From the NCBI RefSeq assembly GCF_036636695.1, contig NZ_JAVWNW010000019.1: 27,535 nt of DNA; one strand, given 5' to 3'. The stretch comes from Anaerorhabdus sp036636695. GTDB lineage: Bacteria > Bacillota_I > Bacilli_A > Erysipelotrichales > Erysipelotrichaceae. Under the pieces are notes generated by a model that had not been told where the DNA came from, did not search any database, and saw only the letters and a list, made by a program, of their open reading frames with translations. A program made the translations under genes and the position numbers. Of the stretch, positions 8,375-15,638 are shown one piece after another. The first letter of the stretch is position 1; every line of letters starts with the position of its first letter.

Positions 8375-9611
8375 TTGTGTTGTAATTGGAGGTGGTTCGG
8401 CAGGGTTGTCGGCAGCACTTGAAGTAACTCGTCAAGGAATTCATAATGTCTTGATTCTTGAACGAGATGTTGAATTAGGAGGAATCCTAAACCAATGTAT
8501 TCATAATGGGTTTGGCTTACATACATTTAATGAGGAGTTAACAGGTCCAGCTTATGCTGAACGATTTATCCAAGAGTTAAATAATTCTTCAATTGAAGTA
8601 AAATGCAATACAACGGTAATTCAGATTACAAAGGATAAAAAAATAATTTATTGTAATCCAGAAGAAGGTTATGTGACAATACAAGCAAAAGCTATACTTT
8701 TGGCCATGGGATGTCGTGAAAGAACACGGGGAGCATTAGCGATTCCAGGCTATCGTTCTAGTGGAATATGGACTGCCGGAACAGCGCAACGATACCTCAA
8801 CATGGATGGTTATCTTTGTGGCAAGAAAGTATTTATTTTAGGATCTGGTGATATCGGTCTTATTATGGCAAGAAGAATGACATTAGAAGGTGCAACAGTT
8901 TTAGGAGTGGCAGAAATCATGCCTTATTCAAATGGATTACCACGTAATATGAAACAATGCTTAGAAGATTTTAATATCCCACTTTACTTGAGTCATACGG
9001 TAACTGATATCGAAGGACTTGAACGTGTAGAAGGTATTGTAATATCAGAAGTTGATGAAAAAAGAAATATTATTGAAGGATCGCAAAAACATTTTGATGT
9101 TGATACACTTTTGCTTTCAGTAGGTTTAATACCTGAAAATGCCTTAAGTGAAGAAATAGATATTGATTTGAATCCTAGAACGAAAGGACCATTTGTAAAT
9201 GAAAGTTATAGTACTACTTGCGAAGGAATCTTTGCATGTGGAAATGTACTACATGTTCATGACTTAGTAGACTTTGTTAGTCAGGAAGCAAAGAATGCGG
9301 GTAGAATGGTTGCGAAATATATTAAAAATGAATTAGATCATGATTATGGTTTTAAATGTATACAGGGAACAGGTGTTAGCTACTGTATCCCTAATACAAT
9401 TAATACTAAAAATGTTGATAATAAAATTGAAATTTACTTTAGAGTTTTAAATCCAGATAAAAATGCAAAAATTAGAATTTTAAAAGATGGACAAGTTCTT
9501 AAAGAAATTAAGCGACCTCACTTAAATCCAGCTGAAATGGAAAAAGTCATTCTAGATAAGAATGAAATTGATGATTGCAAGAATCAGATAGAAATTGAGG
9601 TGGTTGCATGA
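8361..9611 (+). CDS. NAD(P)/FAD-dependent oxidoreductase of the glycerol operon (GlpB-like role)
   Basis: A 416-residue two-dinucleotide-binding flavoprotein. The FAD site is VVIGGGSAGLSAA (8-20), followed by LERDVELGGILNQC; a second Rossmann motif, FILGSGDIGL near residue 157, should bind NAD(P)H. ACGNVLHVHDLVDFV near residue 290 is the C-terminal FAD motif. The last 80 residues form an extra beta-rich extension. In this three-gene arrangement (GlpA-like, this protein, DUF1667) it probably moves electrons from the GlpA-like subunit to NAD or another carrier, in place of canonical GlpB; that role is inferred. It overlaps both neighbours (14 bases upstream, ATGA downstream), implying coupled translation and a stoichiometric complex. 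Confidence 0.8.
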   Translation: MKTIDCVVIGGGSAGLSAALEVTRQGIHNVLILERDVELGGILNQCIHNGFGLHTFNEELTGPAYAERFIQELNNSSIEVKCNTTVIQITKDKKIIYCNPEEGYVTIQAKAILLAMGCRERTRGALAIPGYRSSGIWTAGTAQRYLNMDGYLCGKKVFILGSGDIGLIMARRMTLEGATVLGVAEIMPYSNGLPRNMKQCLEDFNIPLYLSHTVTDIEGLERVEGIVISEVDEKRNIIEGSQKHFDVDTLLLSVGLIPENALSEEIDIDLNPRTKGPFVNESYSTTCEGIFACGNVLHVHDLVDFVSQEAKNAGRMVAKYIKNELDHDYGFKCIQGTGVSYCIPNTINTKNVDNKIEIYFRVLNPDKNAKIRILKDGQVLKEIKRPHLNPAEMEKVILDKNEIDDCKNQIEIEVVA

Positions 9612-9970
9612 AACAAGAATTAATTTGTATAACTTGTCCTATTGGCTGTCATTTAACTGTAGAAATTGAGAATGGTGAAGTACTCTCAGTTAGTGGCAAT
9701 ACATGTCCACGAGGAGTTGTATATGCACAAAATGAATGCTTGCATCCAGTACGAGTTCTCACATCAACGGTTGTCATTAATCATGCTTTATATCCACGAT
9801 TACCTGTTGTAACAAGTCAACCTATTCCAAAAGAAAAGATGTTTGATGTTATGCGTGAAATAAATAAAATTACAATAGAAGCACCAGTCACAAGAAATGA
9901 AATAATTATTAAGAATGTTTGTAATTTAGGTGTGGATATCATAGCATCAAGAACAATGAAAAAGATTTAA
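9608..9970 (+). CDS. DUF1667 cysteine-rich protein, probable Fe-S partner
   Basis: A 120-residue protein of the DUF1667 family. Cysteines at 7, 10, 14, 33 and 44 (CITCPIGC ... NTCPRG ... ECLHP) form a ferredoxin-like or molybdopterin-oxidoreductase-like cluster site; the rest (LTVEIENGEVLSVSG, TSTVVI, LPVVTS) resembles the N-terminal Fe4S4 domain of such enzymes. It begins inside the stop of the preceding gene (ATGA). Members of this family typically follow GlpA-like and FAD/NAD oxidoreductase genes, so it is likely the third, electron-carrying subunit. The regulator of the lanthipeptide locus begins only 23 bases later, with no terminator between. Confidence 0.8.
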   Translation: MKQELICITCPIGCHLTVEIENGEVLSVSGNTCPRGVVYAQNECLHPVRVLTSTVVINHALYPRLPVVTSQPIPKEKMFDVMREINKITIEAPVTRNEIIIKNVCNLGVDIIASRTMKKI

Positions 9971-9993
9971 ATAATTATTGGGAGATATGAGCA

Positions 9994-11178
9994 ATGGAAC
10001 AATTATTTAATGCATCAATAGGTACTTCTTTACGATATATAAGATTAGCAAAAGGGTATACGTTGAAAGAAGTATCAAAAGAAATTGGTATTTCAACACA
10101 ATATCTTGCAGAAATTGAACGGTGCGATAAATCAGTTTCTTATTCTTATGTGAATAGGATACTGAAGTTTTATAAAATTGATTACAAATATAATGAAGAA
10201 GATTTCTATAGTGGAAAAGAAAGACTTGAGAATTGTATTCATCAAATACTTTATGAAAATTTTGAATTTGAAGAAGAGGCATTTAGTCTTGAAAATTTCT
10301 CAGCAGGATTTATTTATGATTTAATTGGTGATTTATTAAAAAAAGCTTTTCTTGCTCATAATTTTGATGATTTTGAATTTACTTCTTCGCTATTTGAAAC
10401 ACAAATCTTGTTATTTCCGGATTTAGGTAGTTCATGTTATTACTTTGTCAAAGGACTTTATAATGAGTCTAAGAAAAAAAATATAGAAGCAAGAGAAAAC
10501 TATAGTAAAGCATTGCTATTAATGGGGGAAGATAGGATGATTGAACCATTAATTCGCGCGAACTTGAGTGCTAATTACTTGAGACTCAAAAATCCTTTAG
10601 AAGCTGCTAAGGAAACAATTGTTACGATTAAAATATCACAAGAACGTGGAATATTTAAATTAGCTACAATAATGAATATGAACTTGGGTATTGTGTTTTG
10701 CTATTTGAAACAACATCAAGAAGCAATTAAGCAGTTTGAAAGAACATTGTTAATAGCTAAAAGGTGTAAATTCAAAGACATAGAAGAAAAAATTAGTATT
10801 AATATGTGTTTAGCAACACTCTGTTTAGAAAAATATAAAGATGCAGCACAAATGGCGAGAGAGCTTCAAAAAAAATATCCAGAATATACTGAACTTGAAT
10901 TTTCATTTGTTTTTTCTAATTTAATGCAAGGTATCCCAGTTCAGTATAATAAGAATTCAAGGTTATTGAAAACTCATGTCAAATGCATTAATTTAATTAG
11001 CAATCATGCAAGTAAAGAGGCAGATGTTTTATATGATGAGTCTTTAAAAATTTTGAAGAATATAGAGGATGATTATTTTTTAAAACTGGTTCTGTTAAGA
11101 GCACTTATCAATATTTTTGAAAAAAAGAAAAACTACGATAAGGCATTTACTCTTCTTAGTTATTATCAAAATACATAA
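9994..11178 (+). CDS. HTH-TPR regulator of RRNPP (PlcR/Rgg/NprR-like) architecture
   Basis: A 394-residue predicted transcription regulator. Residues 10-62 are an XRE helix-turn-helix (TLKEVSKEIGISTQYLAEIE), and the remaining 330 residues are almost wholly helical with TPR-like repeats (for example ANYLRLKNPLEAAKETI, LGIVFCYLKQHQEAIKQFE, KNYDKAFTLLSYYQ). This is the build of RRNPP sensors, which bind imported peptides in the TPR groove. The ribosome site GGGAG precedes ATG by about 11 bases. No obvious secreted pheromone gene flanks it. It directly precedes the lanthipeptide precursor and most likely controls it through the inverted repeat at 11217-11249. It has no clear promoter of its own; read-through from the glycerol operon is possible. 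Confidence 0.8.
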   Translation: MEQLFNASIGTSLRYIRLAKGYTLKEVSKEIGISTQYLAEIERCDKSVSYSYVNRILKFYKIDYKYNEEDFYSGKERLENCIHQILYENFEFEEEAFSLENFSAGFIYDLIGDLLKKAFLAHNFDDFEFTSSLFETQILLFPDLGSSCYYFVKGLYNESKKKNIEARENYSKALLLMGEDRMIEPLIRANLSANYLRLKNPLEAAKETIVTIKISQERGIFKLATIMNMNLGIVFCYLKQHQEAIKQFERTLLIAKRCKFKDIEEKISINMCLATLCLEKYKDAAQMARELQKKYPEYTELEFSFVFSNLMQGIPVQYNKNSRLLKTHVKCINLISNHASKEADVLYDESLKILKNIEDDYFLKLVLLRALINIFEKKKNYDKAFTLLSYYQNT

Positions 11179-11216
11179 TCACAAGATTTTAAGCAGAATT
11201 TTACATAGTTATTGCA

Positions 11217-11249
11217 TTCATATGTATGTACAGTAATGATACATATGAA
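11217..11249. promoter_or_regulatory. Inverted repeat in the precursor promoter (candidate operator)
   Basis: TTCATATGTAT (11217-11227) and ATACATATGAA (11239-11249) form a perfect 11-bp inverted repeat with an 11-base spacer. A weak TTGCAT (11212-11217) and AATGAT (11235-11240), spaced 17, could be -35 and -10. A poor core promoter overlapped by a dyad fits an activator-dependent promoter. The right arm touches the ribosome site AAAGGAG (11248-11254), so an RNA hairpin masking translation is the alternative reading. Confidence 0.55.
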
Positions 11250-11260
11250 AGGAGAAAACT

Positions 11261-11356
11261 ATGGAAGAATTATTATCCTTACAAGCACTTGAGTTGAGTG
11301 AAAATACTTCACCAGAATTTATTAGCTCGGTAAGTGTATTTTGTGGAAATAAGTAG
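11261..11356 (+). CDS. Class III lanthipeptide precursor peptide (lanA-like)
   Basis: A 31-residue peptide. The leader begins MEELLSLQALELSE and carries the hydrophobic-x-x-LQ-x-LE motif that class III synthetases recognise. After TSPEF comes a tiny core, ISSVSVFCGNK, with the only cysteine (C28). S22-x-x-S25-x-x-C28 has the Ser-x2-Ser-x(2-5)-Cys spacing of labionin rings; S23 offers an extra dehydration site or an alternative lanthionine. An excellent ribosome site (AAAGGAG, 6 bases before ATG) contrasts with the synthetase, which has none. It lies between an RRNPP-type regulator and a LanKC gene, so context and sequence agree. The cleavage site and final ring type (labionin or lanthionine) cannot be read from DNA. 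Confidence 0.85.
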   Translation: MEELLSLQALELSENTSPEFISSVSVFCGNK

Positions 11357-11382
11357 GCAATAGAATATCTATTGCCTCTTTT
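11356..11382 (+). terminator. Hairpin attenuator between precursor and synthetase
   Basis: GGCAATAGA (11356-11364) and TCTATTGCC (11368-11376) form a perfect 9-bp stem with an ATA loop, followed by TCTTTT. The stem starts at the last base of the precursor stop codon. It is likely a partial terminator or 3' stabiliser giving excess precursor over enzyme, as is common in lanthipeptide operons. Confidence 0.7.
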
Positions 11383-11398
11383 AATAGTTAATACACTA

Positions 11399-13960
11399 AT
11401 GAACAGTTTACTTTATAAAGATGAAAGTTATTATTTTGATTTAATCAAACATGAGTGCGATAAAAACTCATTTTATACGATGATAAAAGAAAAATTACCT
11501 AAAGACTGGACTATAGAAACATCGGAAATATATATGCAATGTAGACCAAATGACTTTTGGTTACCAAATGAAGGGTGGAAAATACACATTTCAAGTACCC
11601 TTGAAAATTCAAAAATGTTAATAACAAGATTGTTAACTATTTTATTTGAAAATAAAGTTGTATTTAAGGTAATGTTGTCTCCAACTGTGCATCAACTCTC
11701 TCTTCAAAAAAACTATCCAAGAGAGTCGGCAGGTAAATTGATTACAATTTATCCATCTACAACTCATCAGTTTAAGGTGCTTATTGAAGAAATTTACAAA
11801 AAGTTTCAAAATCAAAAGGGTCAATATATTTTATCTGATAAAAGATATAGAGACTCAGAAATCATATATTATCGTTATGGTGCGTTTAAATCACAGTATA
11901 AGATTAATAAATTTGGTAAAAAAGAACATATGATTAGATTGCCAGATGGTAGTTTAGTTCGCGATAATCGGAATGTGATATTTAACTTACCAAAAGGTAT
12001 AGAGAATCCTTTTCAAGATTTCACACTGAATACAGAAAGTAAATTACTTAAGAAATATAAAATTGTAAGAGCTATTCGTATATCTAATTCGGGTGGTGTT
12101 TATGAGGGGATTGATTTGAGAACAAGTGATAAAGTTATTATTAAGGAAGCAAGAAATAATATGATGCTTTGTTTAGAGGATGAGAAAATAAGTGCGCAAA
12201 ATTATCAAGCTAGAGAATATAAAGCACTTACAGTTTTGAGAAAATTCAATATTTGTCCTACTCCAATCGAAATTTTTAAAGATTGGGAAAATCAGTATTT
12301 AATTGAAAAATTTTTAGAAGGAGTAACCTTGTACGAATATGCCATGCTGAATAATCCTCTATATAAAGCGGATTGTGATGAAGATAAAATAATATCTTAT
12401 ATATACAATGTAATTTCAATTTTTATAAAAGTTGTTGAAATACTAGTAATAATTGAAAATGCAAAATATATTTATACAGATATTTCAGATGATAATATAA
12501 TAATCAAGGATAAACAAGTATACTTCATTGATTTTGAATCATTTTATGAATTTGATGAAAGTACAAAATGTATTTTGCAGAAAAACTCGGGTATGAAGAA
12601 TATTAATTCAGTTAATTATTCACTGACATTGTTGCTATTTTCATTAATAATTAAACATGAGAAACTTTTAAAATTCGACTTTAAATTATTGACAAAAAAT
12701 TTAGAATACATTTGCTATAGATTTAATATTAATTGGAATTATGATGAATTATTTAATTCTTTAATGACAAGCAATTATGAAGAGATATTGATTCAACTTA
12801 AGAATAGTAAAGTCAAAAGGAATTTTAAAAGAAAAAAAATGATATCTTTAATATCACCAAGTGTCCTTAAACTTAGATTGAAAGATCAAATTCAGAATAC
12901 AAAGTATGAAAGAAAACTATTTTTTCCTGAATTTGATTATGATTTTAATTACAACTATGGGTGGTTAGGCGTATTTAATAATAAGTTCAAAAGTGTAAAT
13001 GAATTAGTTGAATTATACAAAAAAAATGATGAATTACTTTCAGTTGGATTAGTATCTGGGTGGTGTGGTTGTCTTTACTATTTAATTGATAATAAATACT
13101 TCAACGAAGCAGAGCAACTAATTATAAAATTATATAAAGATGAGAGGTTCTTAGATAATTTTTCCTTTGGATATGGACTAATGGGCTTTTGTTTTTGTAT
13201 TATTAAATATTTATTTCAAAAGTACAATGAACTTGTTGATTCAATTAGAATTGAAATAATCACATATGTTATTAATGAAGTTAAACTGAAAAAGGAAAAG
13301 AATGTTGACTATCAAGTATATGGACTTTTTGAAGGAGCATCAGGAATTTCACTTGTTTTTTTCTATGATTATTTATACTCAAAGGATAAAAATTCACTTA
13401 ATACTTCTCTAGAATTAATAAATTATGAATTAAGTAAATTGGAGACTATAAACAATTGTAATGATGGTGCCTTATATTTACCTTTTTCAAAAAAAGATAA
13501 ACGGAAAAGCACTTATTTTGCAAAGGGTACTGGTGGATTGATTGCAGTTTTGGTGAGAATGAATTACTTTTTAAATTATGATGTATCAAATGGGAAATTA
13601 GTTAACATTTTAAAAACTCTCGATATACCACTTTTTGTCAATGTAGGTCAATTTTATGGAGCTAGTGGAGTAGGTGATACATTATTAGATTGTTACAAAT
13701 TTTTAAATGAAAAGAGTTACTTAGATAAAGCAAATCAGATAGCAGAAAGTTTGAATACTTATCTTATTTTTAAGAAGAACAAAATTCATGTGCCAAGTGA
13801 TGGATTAGATAAATGTTCTTATGATTATGCAACTGGATTAAAAGGAGTTTTGAACTTCTTAGAACGTTTAGATAATATTGCACTTGGTAGAAGATTCTTT
13901 TTAGATGAAATTATTGAGGTGAGTAAGTATGAAAAAAATATTTCTGAAATTCAAATTTGA
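11399..13960 (+). CDS. Class III lanthipeptide synthetase LanKC
   Basis: Cytoplasmic enzyme that phosphorylates Ser/Thr of the precursor, eliminates phosphate and cyclises (853 residues from ATG 11399). The N-terminal lyase-type region (about 1-220) has CRPNDFWLPNEGWKIHIS, a LanKC hallmark. The kinase (about 220-400) has loop SNSGGVYEG, K249 (VIIKEAR), catalytic YTDISDDNI (D361, N366) and IDFES (D378). The cyclase-like domain (about 535-830) shows repeated G-x-x-G toroid motifs (SGWCGC, GYGLMG, EGASGI, AKGTGG, YGASGV, TGLKG) but lacks the Cys-Cys-His zinc ligands, which excludes class IV LanL. No Shine-Dalgarno is visible; an in-frame TTG at 11372 lies inside the hairpin and is less likely. 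It overlaps the transporter gene by 32 bases. Confidence 0.9.
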   Translation: MNSLLYKDESYYFDLIKHECDKNSFYTMIKEKLPKDWTIETSEIYMQCRPNDFWLPNEGWKIHISSTLENSKMLITRLLTILFENKVVFKVMLSPTVHQLSLQKNYPRESAGKLITIYPSTTHQFKVLIEEIYKKFQNQKGQYILSDKRYRDSEIIYYRYGAFKSQYKINKFGKKEHMIRLPDGSLVRDNRNVIFNLPKGIENPFQDFTLNTESKLLKKYKIVRAIRISNSGGVYEGIDLRTSDKVIIKEARNNMMLCLEDEKISAQNYQAREYKALTVLRKFNICPTPIEIFKDWENQYLIEKFLEGVTLYEYAMLNNPLYKADCDEDKIISYIYNVISIFIKVVEILVIIENAKYIYTDISDDNIIIKDKQVYFIDFESFYEFDESTKCILQKNSGMKNINSVNYSLTLLLFSLIIKHEKLLKFDFKLLTKNLEYICYRFNINWNYDELFNSLMTSNYEEILIQLKNSKVKRNFKRKKMISLISPSVLKLRLKDQIQNTKYERKLFFPEFDYDFNYNYGWLGVFNNKFKSVNELVELYKKNDELLSVGLVSGWCGCLYYLIDNKYFNEAEQLIIKLYKDERFLDNFSFGYGLMGFCFCIIKYLFQKYNELVDSIRIEIITYVINEVKLKKEKNVDYQVYGLFEGASGISLVFFYDYLYSKDKNSLNTSLELINYELSKLETINNCNDGALYLPFSKKDKRKSTYFAKGTGGLIAVLVRMNYFLNYDVSNGKLVNILKTLDIPLFVNVGQFYGASGVGDTLLDCYKFLNEKSYLDKANQIAESLNTYLIFKKNKIHVPSDGLDKCSYDYATGLKGVLNFLERLDNIALGRRFFLDEIIEVSKYEKNISEIQI

Positions 13961-15518
13961 ATTTATATTAGTATTAATTCTCGCGCTAGTTTCATCAATG
14001 TTTAATGTTTTGGCAGGATACCAACTTAGTTTTCTTTTAAATGCCGCAGTGAATAATTCATTACATGAATTATTCAGAAGTATCATACTTATTATCATTA
14101 CATGGTTATCTTTCTTAGTGTTCAATGCATTACGAAAGAACAGAAATTATTGGTTAAGATGTAAGATTAATAATGAATTAAGAGAAACTCTTGCTAATAA
14201 CATCTTTGAAATGAAAAATGAAGAGTGGATAAAACAAGATTTTTCAAAATGGCTAGGTAGTTTTACAAGTAATATAGAAATAATAGATAATCAAGTATAT
14301 GAATCTATCTTTGATTTGTTGTTTAATACGTTTTCATTGCTATTATCATTCGTTTTTCTTGTTAAAATTCACTATACAGTTGGAATTATAGCACTTGTAT
14401 TATTTATTTTGATTTCAATTATCCCGCGATTATTCTCTAAGAAACTTGAGGAGTGTTCAGCCAATATAAAAAATGCTAATGAATTGTTGACTACAAAAAT
14501 AACGAATGAACTAACGTGCAGATTTGAATATGTTTTATATAATATGAAGAAATTGTTTAGTCAAAAGATAGTTGATAGTTCAAAAGAGAATGAACAAATC
14601 AAATATGATTATACAAAAATGTCCACATTTTCGATGTCAGTCATACAATTTGCAAGCATCTTCTCTCAGCTTATATTGATATTAGTTGTTGCACTCTATT
14701 CAATGTATCGAATTTGTTCAGTTGGTGACATTCTATCTGTTGGTAATTTAGCAGGATCATTTATGAATGGTTCATCAAGCGTTATAAGTGATATGATGCT
14801 TTTGTTATCCAATAAACATCATGTAACTTCAATTACTTCAGTTGTACCTAAAGTTCATCATTTGAAGAAGCAAATCATTCAAGAAATAGTTGTTGATAAT
14901 TTAACGAAAATATCTATTGGAGATTACGAAGTTAAGTACCCAAAAACTAAGTTTAAAATTGAAAATAATAAAAAGATATTAATAAGTGGTAGGAGTGGTT
15001 CTGGAAAATCAACTTTAATGAAATCAATATTTCTATACGATTTGGATTATGAAGGCATTATTCAAGTAAATGGCGTAGATAGAAATACTTTATCATATTT
15101 TTCATGGATAGATGATATTTCTTATATTGATCAAAATGTACACATCTTTGAAGGAAGTTTATTTGATAACATTGTTTTAAAGGAAAAAGGAGATAATGAC
15201 ACTGTACAATTGTTAATCGAACAATTAGATTTAATGGATCTTTTTAAAAAGTGTGGTTGTGATATTAATAGTCCACTATTGAATAATAGTAATACATTAT
15301 CAGGTGGTGAGAGACAAAAAATTGCACTTGCAAGAGCTTTATATTCAAACCGAAAAACATTAATATTAGATGAATCAACTTCAGCGATAGATAGTACTTC
15401 ATCAAATAAGATATTAGAGTATATTCTGTCTCAAAAAGACTTAACAGTGTTGCTTATCGCACACAAAATTGGAGAAAATTTATTGAATAAGTTTGATGAA
15501 GTGATATATATAGATTAA
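13929..15518 (+). CDS. ABC transporter, fused permease and ATPase (probable lanthipeptide exporter)
   Basis: A 529-residue half-transporter expected to act as a homodimer exporting the modified peptide. Membrane segments lie at about 10-30, 48-68, 125-170 (two) and 240-270. The ATPase has Walker A GRSGSGKST (354-362), Q-loop Q402, signature LSGGERQKIALARAL (457 on), Walker B TLILDEST (477 on) and switch H512. There is no N-terminal C39 peptidase domain, so it does not cleave the leader itself. Q-loop context (YIDQNVHIFEG) is typical of peptide or toxin exporters. GAGGTGAG precedes the ATG within the LanKC coding end, giving coupled translation. A terminator at 15537-15560 ends the operon. Confidence 0.88.
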   Translation: MKKIFLKFKFEFILVLILALVSSMFNVLAGYQLSFLLNAAVNNSLHELFRSIILIIITWLSFLVFNALRKNRNYWLRCKINNELRETLANNIFEMKNEEWIKQDFSKWLGSFTSNIEIIDNQVYESIFDLLFNTFSLLLSFVFLVKIHYTVGIIALVLFILISIIPRLFSKKLEECSANIKNANELLTTKITNELTCRFEYVLYNMKKLFSQKIVDSSKENEQIKYDYTKMSTFSMSVIQFASIFSQLILILVVALYSMYRICSVGDILSVGNLAGSFMNGSSSVISDMMLLLSNKHHVTSITSVVPKVHHLKKQIIQEIVVDNLTKISIGDYEVKYPKTKFKIENNKKILISGRSGSGKSTLMKSIFLYDLDYEGIIQVNGVDRNTLSYFSWIDDISYIDQNVHIFEGSLFDNIVLKEKGDNDTVQLLIEQLDLMDLFKKCGCDINSPLLNNSNTLSGGERQKIALARALYSNRKTLILDESTSAIDSTSSNKILEYILSQKDLTVLLIAHKIGENLLNKFDEVIYID

Positions 15519-15536
15519 TTTTTATGATAAACAGCA

Positions 15537-15560
15537 GGTAGAATTTAATTCTACCTTTTT
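15537..15560 (+). terminator. Terminator of the lanthipeptide operon
   Basis: GGTAGAAT and ATTCTACC form a perfect 8-bp stem with a TTA loop, followed by five Ts. It closes the transcript 18 bases after the transporter stop. Confidence 0.8.
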
Positions 15561-15638
15561 ATGTTCACATAAAGTTCAAATAGTTATCATGCAACTTACA
15601 TGAATAAGGAATAGAGTTAAGTAAAGGAGGAATTATCA

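Noticed and set aside
11179..11260. Short pheromone gene between regulator and precursor
   Set aside because: No start with a ribosome site and hydrophobic short frame is visible; the space is filled by the dyad and the precursor ribosome site.
11372..11398. TTG at 11372 as the LanKC start
   Set aside because: It lies inside the attenuator stem, has no usable ribosome site, and the residues it adds do not resemble the family N-terminus.
11399..13960. Class IV (LanL) or class II (LanM) synthetase
   Set aside because: A Ser/Thr kinase-type domain is present, excluding LanM, and the cyclase lacks zinc ligands, excluding LanL.
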